Source of the DNA: JBJXGE01 sp046154185
GTDB lineage: Bacteria; Planctomycetota; UBA8108; UBA1146; JAJFFE01
Direction of reading: 5' to 3'
Assembly: GCA_046154185.1 (NCBI GenBank)
Contig: JBJXGE010000080.1
Coordinates: 1 to 34,623 of the forward strand
Length of the DNA stretch: 34,623 nt
The notes below the pieces were generated by a model. It saw nothing but the letters and a program-made list of their open reading frames with translations. It did not search any database and was not told the origin of the DNA. A program made the translations under genes and the position numbers. Position 1 is the stretch's first letter. The number at the start of each line of letters is the position of its first letter. Of the stretch, positions 8,103-17,419 are shown one piece after another.

Positions 8103-8491
8103 CTTCCGCACTCCGCCTCACCTGTCTCAACGGCAACTCGACAACAACAATTCCGTTCAGACCAGCTCACAGCTTTGGACTTCAAAGGTGCATGAGCTGT
8201 CGTTCCGCAATAGGTCGCCCGCAGCACGCGCGGATCCTACTCGCAGAGTTCCACGCTGTCACGTTCTCTCCCCACCGACACAAGCATTGCGAAGCCGCGG
8301 GAACTCTGCAGGACGATCGAGGAGCTGAGCGAGCGGTCGCAAGTTGCGCGTCGTCGCAACGCCGCCTACAATCCGCACGACTTCGCTGGCTCGCCCTCGC
8401 GTCCCGCGCCGACTACCAAGCAAACGACTTCCAGAACCACGGCGACATGATTGCTAACAAAAACCGACTCTAACAAGAAACCGACCGCCCC
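8103..8491. other. Divergent intergenic region
   Basis: These 389 bases separate the divergent SPOR-like and NPCBM genes. I see no convincing gene. The region holds a plausible plus-strand promoter (8344-8372) and a 10-bp perfect inverted repeat, GCAGAGTTCC at 8243-8252 and its complement at 8300-8309, with a 47-base loop. Confidence 0.55.
8344..8372 (+). promoter_or_regulatory. Putative sigma-70-type promoter for the NPCBM gene
   Basis: TTGCGC (8344-8349) and TACAAT (8367-8372) are separated by 17 bases. They match the -35 and -10 consensus at 4 of 6 and 5 of 6 positions. Transcription would begin near 8379, about 110 bases before the ATG at 8492. No experimental support. Confidence 0.4.
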
Positions 8492-9748
8492 ATGTACTAC
8501 TTGCCACGGTTCGTGCCGCGACTCATGTTGCTCATCGTCGTGAGTTCTGCCCCGACGCTCTCTGCCATCGAAATCGAGACCGTTAACGGCGCCGTGCTGA
8601 CGGCCCGTCTGGAGCTCAAGACCACACCGGAGCCGACTTTTCATCACGCGACCGGCGACATTCTTCCTCGCGATGTGCTTCGCATCGTGTTTGCCCCGCC
8701 GACGGCGCGCCAACCCGCGTTTGAAACGGAACTCGTCGACGGCACTCGCATTCTCGGGCCAATCAAGGATGCCGACGACGCCGACTCGGTAACGATCGAG
8801 TCCGCGCTGAGAACAACACCGCTCGTCGTTCCACTGGAATCCGTGCGCTCGATTCGAGCGCCCGCGACGCGGGGCGGCGAGGACCAGACACTGCGCGGCG
8901 CCAGCGCTCCGCCCGCGGCGGACGAATTGCGCAGCAAGAAAGGCGCGGTTCTCAACGGCGTCGCGATCCGAGTTGCGGCCGACGGCGTCGAGTTCGAAGA
9001 CCAACAACTCGGGCGCTTGCGGTTCGCGTGGGACGAAGTTGAGATCGTGCGCTTCGCAGCGCTCGGAACCCCGGCGCCGACGAGCGCCTCGACGGTGCTC
9101 GTGCGGTTGCACACCGTCTACGGTTCGGAAGTCGTCGGGGCGCTCGACGCGCTCGATGAGAAACTCGCCCGCCTCACGAGTCCGAGTCTTGGCAGCTTGG
9201 AGGTCCCGATCCGTGACCTCGCGGAACTCGAGTTCCGGCACACGCGCGCGCTGTCGCTCTCGGACTTGGAACCGACCAAAGTCGAAGAGGGAAATCCCTG
9301 GACCCAACCGACGACTTTCGAGCGCTACTTCCGGTGGCAGAAGGATCGCCGGCTAGTACCGCAAGTGCTCGGCGCCGCGGGAGCCGGTGCGTCCTACCTA
9401 CCACTGCAAATCCGCGGCGTCCAATATCGGCGCGGGCTCGGCGTGCATGCTCGCTCGCGTTTGACTTTCGCTATTCCGACCGATGCCGCGCGCTTCCAGA
9501 CTTGGATCGGTATCGACGATTCCGGGCGCCCCACGGACAACAATCCCGATCTCGGTCACGTCGTGTTTCGCATCCTGCTCGACGACAAAGAGGTGAAATC
9601 TTTCTCGATGAACTGGCAAGACCAGGCGGTTCGCGTCGATATACCACTCGACGGGGCAAAAGCCCTGACCCTCGTCGTTGAAGAAGGTCGCGGGCTGCAC
9701 ATTCTGGATCGCGCGAATTGGGCAGATGCGCGGTTCATTCGGAAGTGA
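8492..9748 (+). CDS. Secreted NPCBM/NEW2-domain protein
   Basis: A 418-aa protein with an N-terminal signal peptide (about residues 1-25, LMLLIVVSSAPTLSA). A middle region (26-250) contains repeated short beta-rich 'VNGAVLTARL / LVDGTRILGP / HTVYGSEVVGAL' units, each followed by an RIVFA / VRSIRA / LAELEFR strand. A C-terminal NPCBM carbohydrate-binding-type module spans about 255-418, with RRGLGVHARSRLTFAI and LHILDRANWADARFI. NPCBM domains occur in secreted glycosidases and planctomycete surface proteins and are thought to bind sugars; no catalytic domain is present. It precedes the two giant TPR proteins on the same strand by 149 bases and may share their job. Confidence 0.85.
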   Translation: MYYLPRFVPRLMLLIVVSSAPTLSAIEIETVNGAVLTARLELKTTPEPTFHHATGDILPRDVLRIVFAPPTARQPAFETELVDGTRILGPIKDADDADSVTIESALRTTPLVVPLESVRSIRAPATRGGEDQTLRGASAPPAADELRSKKGAVLNGVAIRVAADGVEFEDQQLGRLRFAWDEVEIVRFAALGTPAPTSASTVLVRLHTVYGSEVVGALDALDEKLARLTSPSLGSLEVPIRDLAELEFRHTRALSLSDLEPTKVEEGNPWTQPTTFERYFRWQKDRRLVPQVLGAAGAGASYLPLQIRGVQYRRGLGVHARSRLTFAIPTDAARFQTWIGIDDSGRPTDNNPDLGHVVFRILLDDKEVKSFSMNWQDQAVRVDIPLDGAKALTLVVEEGRGLHILDRANWADARFIRK

Positions 9749-9897
9749 TCAGCAACTCCGCGCGGCCACTGCCGTGTTTGAGCGCGGCCGTCCTTCGCAG
9801 CAACGATCGCCTGCGCAGATCCGAACAAACCACTGATGGCGGCGCTTCGACCCCGGTGTCCAAGCGCGCGGTCAGAGTGTGAAGGGATTTCGAGTCC

Positions 9898-12800
9898 ATG
9901 CATCAGTTTGTGCGTTGCGTGCTGGTCCTGTTTTGGCTCGGGAGTGCGACCAGTTCGGCCGCTGCGATCGGACCTTGGGACACGGCGTATTTGCGCGGCG
10001 ATTACGCCGCCTCGTTTACCCATCACGTGACGCAACTGTTCGCGCGCGTCGCGCCCGCGGCGGAACCAGCGACCGGTGCGACGCAGGCATTGCACGAGGA
10101 AATCGAGCTGCGATTCTTGCGGCTCGTCGTCGACGAACTCGCGAACTTTGCGACCGGGGCCGAGACCCTGGAACGCTTCCTCGAGAGCGAACACCATCCG
10201 ATCGTGACGGCGCTGGCGCAAAATGACCTCGGCTACTACTACTTCCGCGTCGGACGCGTCGCCGAGGCCATGCAATCTTGGACCGCGCTCGACTTCATCA
10301 ACGACTGGTGGCTGATCGGGCCGTTCGACAATGAGCGCGGTTCCGGTTTCGACAATCCGACCGAGATCGAAACCGCGATCGACTTGAGCGCGAGCTACGT
10401 GGGCAAGCGCGATAGCGTGAGTTGGCGGCGTTGGGCCGAACCGGGTCGGGGCTGTCTCGTTGAGCTCAGCGAATTGCTGCGACCCCGCGAGGAGGGATTC
10501 GCTTATCTCTCGACGGCGCTCGTCGCCGACCGGGCACTCGCTGCGGTGCTGCGCCTGGGATCGAGCGGCGCGATCGCTATTTGGCTCAATGGCCAAGAAG
10601 TTTTTCGGCGCGATGTGGAACGCGAGATTCGACTGGACCAGGATGCCGTGCGGATTCAACTCGCGGCGGGGCCCAACACCATCCTCATCAAATCGGGTCA
10701 TACCAAGGGCCAATGGGCGTTGCGCCTGCGCCTCACCGACGAGAACGGCGCGCGAATCACGGGAGTGAGAATCGACGCCGACGAAATCCGCGACGCGGTC
10801 GCGACGCCATCGGCCGTGGAAACGAGCGAATCAAGACCGCTCCAAATGGGCGCCATCGACTGGCTCGCCGCGAAACCGGACTCGCTGGAGCGGTTGCTCC
10901 TGACCGCGTGGATCCTAGGTCAACGTCGTGCGCACGATGTGACCGAACACCCCGAGCGTGAGCTCTGCCTCGCCGCGCTTGAACGCGACCCGAACTCCGC
11001 AATCGGCTGGTGGCTGCTCGCCGCCTCTTACCTGGAAGAAGTCACGCACGTCGCCGAGCGCGAGGAAAACCATTGGCGCCAAGCGCTCGAGAAGGCGCTC
11101 GCGATCGATCCGGAATTCGCCGCGGCTCGCGTCGCGCTCGCGCGCTACTATTTCGAGCGTTTCCGCAACGTCGAGCGTGCTTCCAGCTACTTGGCGCCGC
11201 TCCTCGAAAGTAGCGCGCCAACAATCGCCGGCCTCGCCTTGGCGAGTGAACTCGCCTATTTTCGCCACGGCGAAGCGGCGCGCGATGCGATACGCGACGT
11301 GATCGAGAGTCGGTTCGATCGCGAGGCGCTGCCGACTTGGCGCCACGCCCACGCACGCCGCGCTTGGGCGCGCGGACTCGTAAGCGAGGCGGAGCGCGAG
11401 TTCACTGCGGTGCTCAAACTCGACGCGCTCAACTTAGCGGCGCGCCGCGACCTGTACGATCTTTATGTGTCGCTAGGGCGGCGCGATTTCGCGCTCGAAC
11501 AACTCGACTTGAACGTCGCGCTGCGACCTGGGCACGCTGGCTCATGGTTGGCGATCGGCGAACATCACGCGGCAGCCGATGAGTGGCAGTTGGCGCTTGC
11601 CGCGGTCGATCGCGCACTCCTGATCGCACCCGCCGACGAGGCGAGCCATGCGCGTCGCGGTGAATATCTATTGATGGCTGGGCGCCGCGAAGCCGCGCTC
11701 GAGTCCTTCGCGCGCTCACTGGAGCGTGAGCCAAATCAGCCGAAGTTGCGCGACTACGTGCAGCGGCTCGCGGCCGGCACGAAGAATCTAGAGGACACGT
11801 ATCGCGTCGATCTCACCGCGACGATGGCGGCGGCGCGCGCGTCGACCGCGACGAGCAGCGATCCTTCCCGGGTGTTATTCGATCAGCAAGTCGTCGCGAT
11901 CGACGCGGACGGCACCAGTACGCGCTATCGCCAGTTCCTCGTCAAAATCGTCAACGAGAGCGGCATTCGCGAGTACAACCACTACAGCATTCCATACGCG
12001 TTCGGCGAACAGTGGGTGAAGGTCCTGCGCGCACGCGTGCATCGAAGCGCGGGCGGCACCGCGGACGCTCAGCTTCGTCAACGCGATCCGCAAGTGCGGG
12101 AGGGTGAGTATCCAGTCTGGAGCGCCATGTGGGTCGACCTGCCGCCCTTGGAGATTGGCGATCTCGTCGAGATCGAGTATCGACAAGAAGACCTCCGGCA
12201 GTCTTTCTTCGGCGACTACTTTGGCGATGAAGTGAGCTTTGCCGGCATTGTGCCGATGGACTGGGTGCGGTACACGCTGCTGGCGCCGGCCGACAAGAAA
12301 CTTTTCTTCCACCAACGTCAACTCGCGATCGAGCCGACGTGCTCGGAGCAGGGCGGCATCAAGAGTTGGCGCTGGGAAGTGCGCGACGCAGCAGCGGTAC
12401 TGCCCGAGCCGGGGATGCCCGAGCTCGCCGAGGCGACGCCATCGCTGCAGATCTCGACTTTCGCCGATTGGCCGGCTTTCACCCGCTGGTACCACCATCT
12501 CATTCGCAAACAATTCGAGTCGTCCGCCGCGATTCGCGCGAAGGTCACCGAACTCACGCAAGGCAAGGCCACCGCCGCCGAGAAAATTCGCGCGATCTAC
12601 AACTTCGTCGTGACCGACGTGCGCTACATCGCGTGGGAGTTCGGCGTGCACGGATTCAAGCCCTACAACGCGGCGACGGTTTTCGCCCGCCGCTTCGGCG
12701 ACTGCAAAGACAAGGCGACCCTGTTGTGCACGATGCTCGACGAGATTGGCATCGATGCCAATGTGGTGCTGATCAATGCCGTCGGCCAACGGTCGCGAGA

Positions 12801-13659
12801 AGATCTGTCCTTGCCGCTCATGAGCCACTTCAATCACTGCATCGCGTACCTCCCGAACGGCCTCGAGAACTCGCCAATTTTTCTCGACGGCACCGCCGAA
12901 CGGCACGGCGCGCAAGAGTTGCCGACAATGGACCGCGGTGCGACCGTGTTGGTCGTCGATTCCGCGCGCGCACGTGTCGAGCAAATTCCCTGGAATAATC
13001 CTGCCGATCAGTCGGTCGAGCAGCGCGATCGCATCGAGTTGCGGCCGGATGGCAGTGCGCTCGGCGAGCACGAGATCAGCGCGACCGGTGATATCGCGAG
13101 CCGCTTGCGCGCCGATTTCGAGATTGTCGGCGAGCGCACCTTGGTGCTCGAGCGTGCGCTGGGCCGGCGCTTCCCCGGCAGTCGGGTGACTGAAGTGACG
13201 ACGAGCGATCTCAAGGATCTCGATGCTGCGGTCCGCGTCCGGTTTCGCACTGAGATCCCGGACTTTCTCGATCGATCGACAAATCCCAACCGGCTGCCCG
13301 CTTTCGTCGACTTTTACGAGCGCTTGCGCAATCTCAACGCGCTCGCATCGCGCGAAGCGCGCGACCAAGATTTGCTGCTCGGTGCGCCCCGGCGATCTCA
13401 GTTGCGCGTCGAGCTGCTGCTACCAGCCGGCTATGAAATCTCCCACTTGCCGAAGCCGTTGGAGCTCACGACTCCGCAGGCGGTTTTCGATTTCCGCGCG
13501 ACGCAAGACGACCGCACGCTCCGCATCGAACAGACGCTCGAAACGCGCGGGCCACGGGTTGCGGCTCGGGAGTACCCGTTGTTCCGCGACCTCGTCGAAC
13601 GCGCCGGCGCCCTCTTGGACGAACGAATCTTGCTCCGCAAACAGGAAGGCGTGCAATGA
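9898..13659 (+). CDS. Exported TPR / DUF3857 / transglutaminase-like protein with intact triad
   Basis: A 1253-aa protein. It has a signal peptide (about 1-23) and a beta-rich module around 135-290 opening with DWWLIGPFDNE. TPR-like helical repeats run over about 330-630, and a DUF3857 domain over about 640-810 (LVKIVNESGIREYNHYSIPY). A transglutaminase-like domain covers about 850-1010 and a DUF3858-like tail follows. The papain-like triad is visible as Cys936 in FGDCKDKATLL, His980 in HFNHCIAYLP and Asp997 in FLDGT. Such proteins are probably periplasmic, and their substrates are unknown in general. ATG 9898 is chosen because the signal peptide follows directly. Its stop overlaps the next start (ATGA), so the two paralogues are translationally coupled. 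Confidence 0.9.
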   Translation: MHQFVRCVLVLFWLGSATSSAAAIGPWDTAYLRGDYAASFTHHVTQLFARVAPAAEPATGATQALHEEIELRFLRLVVDELANFATGAETLERFLESEHHPIVTALAQNDLGYYYFRVGRVAEAMQSWTALDFINDWWLIGPFDNERGSGFDNPTEIETAIDLSASYVGKRDSVSWRRWAEPGRGCLVELSELLRPREEGFAYLSTALVADRALAAVLRLGSSGAIAIWLNGQEVFRRDVEREIRLDQDAVRIQLAAGPNTILIKSGHTKGQWALRLRLTDENGARITGVRIDADEIRDAVATPSAVETSESRPLQMGAIDWLAAKPDSLERLLLTAWILGQRRAHDVTEHPERELCLAALERDPNSAIGWWLLAASYLEEVTHVAEREENHWRQALEKALAIDPEFAAARVALARYYFERFRNVERASSYLAPLLESSAPTIAGLALASELAYFRHGEAARDAIRDVIESRFDREALPTWRHAHARRAWARGLVSEAEREFTAVLKLDALNLAARRDLYDLYVSLGRRDFALEQLDLNVALRPGHAGSWLAIGEHHAAADEWQLALAAVDRALLIAPADEASHARRGEYLLMAGRREAALESFARSLEREPNQPKLRDYVQRLAAGTKNLEDTYRVDLTATMAAARASTATSSDPSRVLFDQQVVAIDADGTSTRYRQFLVKIVNESGIREYNHYSIPYAFGEQWVKVLRARVHRSAGGTADAQLRQRDPQVREGEYPVWSAMWVDLPPLEIGDLVEIEYRQEDLRQSFFGDYFGDEVSFAGIVPMDWVRYTLLAPADKKLFFHQRQLAIEPTCSEQGGIKSWRWEVRDAAAVLPEPGMPELAEATPSLQISTFADWPAFTRWYHHLIRKQFESSAAIRAKVTELTQGKATAAEKIRAIYNFVVTDVRYIAWEFGVHGFKPYNAATVFARRFGDCKDKATLLCTMLDEIGIDANVVLINAVGQRSREDLSLPLMSHFNHCIAYLPNGLENSPIFLDGTAERHGAQELPTMDRGATVLVVDSARARVEQIPWNNPADQSVEQRDRIELRPDGSALGEHEISATGDIASRLRADFEIVGERTLVLERALGRRFPGSRVTEVTTSDLKDLDAAVRVRFRTEIPDFLDRSTNPNRLPAFVDFYERLRNLNALASREARDQDLLLGAPRRSQLRVELLLPAGYEISHLPKPLELTTPQAVFDFRATQDDRTLRIEQTLETRGPRVAAREYPLFRDLVERAGALLDERILLRKQEGVQ

Positions 13660-16600
13660 CGCGTGTGGCCCTCGGATTCGCGCTCGCCATTGGTCTCACG
13701 TGGACCTCAGTAGGTCTAGGCGCGGAGACTCCCGCGCAACTCATCATCGGCGCTGAGGACGAGCGTCGCGGCGACGTCGAGAGCTTGTTGGCTAAATGGT
13801 GGAAGCACATCACCGCCGAGCCGGACAGCGCGGTTTCGCAAGCGCTACTGACGCTTTGGCCGGAGCGGCTCGCGCTGTCGCCTGGCGTCGGTCCGAGCGC
13901 GCGCGAATGGGAAGAGCTGGAACGGCAAGTTGCCGCCAATGGCTGGGCGCGGGAACTCGTGCTTGCGCGCCGCATCGCCGCGCTGCGAGAAGAAGGCCAA
14001 CTTGAAACAGCGCGCGCGTTGGATCACCCAGCCGGAACGCCACGCCGTTGGCTCGGGATCGGCCCGTTCGGACACGATGGTCCAGCGGCCTTGCATGCGA
14101 TTTACGATCCTGAGCTGCGTTTCGATGTCAGCGCGCCGGCGATCGGGACCGAAGACTGGCCGGTCAGTTGGCGCGGCGTCTTTGTGGCCGCGAACGATGC
14201 TACCTTGACGCCAAATGAGTGTTTTGGACGTTCGGGCGCCGCCTACTACTTTCGTTCTTGCATCACGGTGGCGACGCCGACGCGTGCGTTGATCGAACTC
14301 TCGACGTCGGGTGCGTTGCGGTTGTGGCTCGACGGCGTGGAACTCGCGCTCCTCGATCGCTATCGATCGCACTTACCACAACGAGTCTGGGTCGGTGTCG
14401 AACTCGACGCCGGCACGCACTCCTTGTTGGTCAAGTGCGGATCGCAACCATTCGCGCTCAAGTTGCGCGACCCCGCCGGCTTGCCGCTCGAGTTCGCGGA
14501 CGCGGATCCCCAGACGCCGCCTGACTCGGTGACGACGAGTCGGCTCAGCTCGGCCATACGGCCGCAAGGATTTGGGCTCGAGGATTGGAATGTCGCGGCC
14601 GCGCGGGTCGGAGCGTTGCCGATGGATCTGCAGTTGCCGCTCGCGTTACTCCGTGCTCGTGAGTCCGATGCGGTCGGCTGTCATGAGCTGTTGCTCGCGG
14701 CGGAAGCGGACCCGCAATGCGATGCGACGACCCTTGCGCTCGCGGTCGAAGAGTGCGCGGAAGCGATCGAGTACTTGCCCGCGGATTGGCGCAAAACTTG
14801 GCTCACCGAACATCGCCGGCGCGGCCTTGCCAAGGATCCTCGCTGCGTTCCGCTTGTGCTGGCGGAAGCGAACCTCCTTGCGAGCGACGGTCACAGCCAG
14901 GAGGCCGTCGAGCTGATCGATGGTGTGCTCGCTGAAGCGCCGCGCGCGCTCTCGGCCCTCCTGCAGCGGGAAGAGATCGCCGATGCGCAGAACTGGCACG
15001 AAGAACGACGCCAAGTTCTGGAAGCGATGAAATCACTTTGCCCGAAAAACACACTCGTCGAGCATCGATGGTTGCGATATTGGCGCGGACAAAAGCGTGT
15101 CGATCTCGTGCAGCAACTGCGCAGCGAGATGTACGCGCGCAGCGGAAGTCTCGGCACGGCGATTGAACTCGCGACTGGGCATTTGCAACTCGGCGCACGC
15201 GAGCTTGCCATCCGCATTGTCGACGAGTTGCCGGCGCTCGACGGCGACAGCTCGATGGCTTTGCAAGAGCAAGTGGAACTGTACCAGCGGCTCGGTATGG
15301 ACGAACGAGCACTCGCAGTCATCGCGGCGCTCCGCACGCGGGTGCCCGACGATGCGGATCTGTTCTTACAAGCGGCCGCCCTGCACGAAAAAGCCGGCGC
15401 GGACGAAGCGGCCATCGAGGCGTATCGTCGGGCGCTGGAACTTCGTCCCGGCCGGATTCAAGTCGTGCAACAGATCGAGTATCTCGAACGAAAACTCAAA
15501 GGGCAGTCCGCCCCGCCAGCATTCTGGGAACCTTATCGCATCAGTTTGAGCACTGTGCTGAGCGAGCGGCCGGCGCCCGATCACTATCCGCGCGCCGCGT
15601 CGGTGTTGCTGCTCGACCAAATGGTCACGAGGATTCTCCCCACCGGTGGCGGCGAAGAAATGGTGCATCAGATCATTTGGTTGACGTCGCAACAGTCGGT
15701 CGAGCAGTACTCGGTACTCAGCGTGCCCGGCGAAGTGATCGAGCTGCGCGTCTTGACCCCGGAAGGGGAAGAATTGCACCCAACCGCCGGCGGCGATCGT
15801 GGCGGATACACCTTGCCCGGGCTCCGCGAAAACTGCGTCATCGAGCATCGCTCCGTGCGGCGCTTTGATCTGGCGCGCGAACGCGATCTGCAGTTGGGTC
15901 CGTTTTATTTTCGCGATCCTGACTTCGCGAACGCGTTCCACACGACCGAGTGGATCGTGCTGTTGCCGGCGGAGTGGCAGCCGACGATCGAGGAACGCGC
16001 GCTCACTCAGCCGCGCGAAGAGCGGCTCATCAACGGTCTGCGCGAGTTGAAATGGCGCTACACGCAAATGGCGCATGTCGAACCCGAGTTCCAAGCGCCC
16101 CCGGCCGACCGCGTGCTGCCGAACGTCCGCGTCACGCGCCCGTTGAAGTGGGAGCGCGTGCTCGAGCGTTACGCGGCCGCCGCGGTCGCGGAGAATGCGA
16201 CGACACCGGTCCTCAAGACCGCGGCGCATGAGCTGCTCGTGGGAATCGCGGATCGGCGTGCGCAGGTTGAGGCGCTCTACGAGGCGGTCTGTGGCAGAGT
16301 GAAGACCAACGATGGCGGCGAAAACGCGACGGCCATTTGGCTCGAAAAGAGTGGCGACCGAAATCTGTTGTTGAGCGGATTATTGCGGGCAGCAGGGATT
16401 CCGGTCGAAAGCGTGTTCGTCGCCGAACGCGACGAGCTGAATCCCTACGTTGACTGGTCGCAACCGGGAAGCGCGAGCTTTCCGTTTCAGTTGTTGTGCG
16501 TCGACATGGAAAACGCACCGCCACTCTACTTCAACGCGAACTTCCGCATGGCGCCGCTCGGTCAGATTCCGCGTCAGTTTCAGGGTGGCCGGGCGATCCG

Positions 16601-17312
16601 CAGCGATCACCAGCACGGGTGTCGCTGGGTGACGTTGCCCATCGATGACGCGGATCAAGAGTCGCGATCGCTCTCGACCGTAGTCGAGCTCGATGCAAAT
16701 TCGACCACGGCGCTCGCACTGAGCGGCACGGTCGCTTTTAACGCGTTGGTCGGCAGCCAAATGAAGGAGCAACTCGCCAGCGTGACGGATCAGCAGCGCA
16801 CGTTGACGCTGGAGAACTTTCTGCGCAGCACATTTCGCGGCGCGGAGATCAAGGACGCCAGTTTCTCAGCGCTCGACGATCGCTCAACACCCTTCGCGAT
16901 GCACTTCGCAATTGCGACGCAGCAGCCCGGAATCTTGCGGGTTGCCGAGGGAGCGCCAGCGCTACAAACGGTGTTTCTGCCGGCGAACCTGCGACGCGGC
17001 TTCTTGCGGCAGGGGCAACGCGTCTTCCCCTACCACTCGCGCAACGAGACGGTGTATCGCGAAGACCACCGCGTCCGGCTCGGCGGCTACCGCGTCGCGA
17101 GTCTGCCGGCAAACCTGCAACTCCAGGGACCGTGGGGAAGTTACTCGCTGCGGTTCGAACTCGCCGGCGATGAAGTGCGCGTCGCACGCCGCCTGCACGT
17201 GAAGCCCTTCTTCCTCGAACCGGCGCAATACGAGTCGCTCGTCGCGTTTTGCACGCAAGTCGATCGCAAGGAAGAAGAGCGGATCGTCTTCGTCGCGCAG
17301 AAGTCCAGTTAA
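13656..17312 (+). CDS. Exported TPR / DUF3857 / degenerate transglutaminase paralogue
   Basis: A 1218-aa paralogue of the preceding gene with the same order: signal peptide (1-23), the GPF module from about 132 (RWLGIGPFGHDG), TPR-like repeats (about 330-600), DUF3857-like region (about 625-800), transglutaminase-like fold and C-terminal tail. Aligning by eye, the catalytic positions are replaced: Cys becomes Ser899 (KSGDRNLLLSGLL), His becomes Phe944 and Asp becomes Asn960. The fold appears intact, so it may be a pseudoenzyme. Start ATG 13656 overlaps the previous stop by four bases and has AGGAAGG six bases upstream. Tandem duplication followed by loss of catalysis is the simplest reading; the partner may bind the same substrate or the active paralogue. 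Confidence 0.85.
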   Translation: MTRVALGFALAIGLTWTSVGLGAETPAQLIIGAEDERRGDVESLLAKWWKHITAEPDSAVSQALLTLWPERLALSPGVGPSAREWEELERQVAANGWARELVLARRIAALREEGQLETARALDHPAGTPRRWLGIGPFGHDGPAALHAIYDPELRFDVSAPAIGTEDWPVSWRGVFVAANDATLTPNECFGRSGAAYYFRSCITVATPTRALIELSTSGALRLWLDGVELALLDRYRSHLPQRVWVGVELDAGTHSLLVKCGSQPFALKLRDPAGLPLEFADADPQTPPDSVTTSRLSSAIRPQGFGLEDWNVAAARVGALPMDLQLPLALLRARESDAVGCHELLLAAEADPQCDATTLALAVEECAEAIEYLPADWRKTWLTEHRRRGLAKDPRCVPLVLAEANLLASDGHSQEAVELIDGVLAEAPRALSALLQREEIADAQNWHEERRQVLEAMKSLCPKNTLVEHRWLRYWRGQKRVDLVQQLRSEMYARSGSLGTAIELATGHLQLGARELAIRIVDELPALDGDSSMALQEQVELYQRLGMDERALAVIAALRTRVPDDADLFLQAAALHEKAGADEAAIEAYRRALELRPGRIQVVQQIEYLERKLKGQSAPPAFWEPYRISLSTVLSERPAPDHYPRAASVLLLDQMVTRILPTGGGEEMVHQIIWLTSQQSVEQYSVLSVPGEVIELRVLTPEGEELHPTAGGDRGGYTLPGLRENCVIEHRSVRRFDLARERDLQLGPFYFRDPDFANAFHTTEWIVLLPAEWQPTIEERALTQPREERLINGLRELKWRYTQMAHVEPEFQAPPADRVLPNVRVTRPLKWERVLERYAAAAVAENATTPVLKTAAHELLVGIADRRAQVEALYEAVCGRVKTNDGGENATAIWLEKSGDRNLLLSGLLRAAGIPVESVFVAERDELNPYVDWSQPGSASFPFQLLCVDMENAPPLYFNANFRMAPLGQIPRQFQGGRAIRSDHQHGCRWVTLPIDDADQESRSLSTVVELDANSTTALALSGTVAFNALVGSQMKEQLASVTDQQRTLTLENFLRSTFRGAEIKDASFSALDDRSTPFAMHFAIATQQPGILRVAEGAPALQTVFLPANLRRGFLRQGQRVFPYHSRNETVYREDHRVRLGGYRVASLPANLQLQGPWGSYSLRFELAGDEVRVARRLHVKPFFLEPAQYESLVAFCTQVDRKEEERIVFVAQKSS

Positions 17313-17334
17313 CGTCAACGCGCCATCAATGCTC

Positions 17335-17378
17335 GCGGCTCGCTGAGTCGACACGGATGTGTGAACTCAGCGAGCCGC
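17335..17378. terminator. Strong hairpin between convergent genes (bidirectional terminator)
   Basis: A perfect 14-bp stem, GCGGCTCGCTGAGT (17335-17348) with its complement (17365-17378), encloses a 16-base loop. The loop itself can form ACAC/GTGT. The hairpin lies 22 bases after the second TPR gene and 41 bases after the VWA gene stop, between genes that converge. There is no clear T-run on either side, so it may work as a factor-assisted terminator or a 3'-end stabiliser. Confidence 0.65.
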
Positions 17379-17419
17379 AATAACAGTCCAAGATCTCGAC
17401 GACCAGCTAGGACCCGGAG

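Noticed and set aside
8192..8473. Possible 93-aa gene in the divergent spacer.
   Set aside because: No ribosome binding site, biased composition, and it overlaps the predicted NPCBM promoter.
11875..13368. Long open frame (497 codons) antisense to the first TPR gene, and similar long antisense frames at 46-1071, 2991-4226, 4287-5468 and 22375-23439.
   Set aside because: They mirror clear genes on the other strand, have Arg/His-rich compositions typical of GC-rich shadow frames, and show no recognisable domain.
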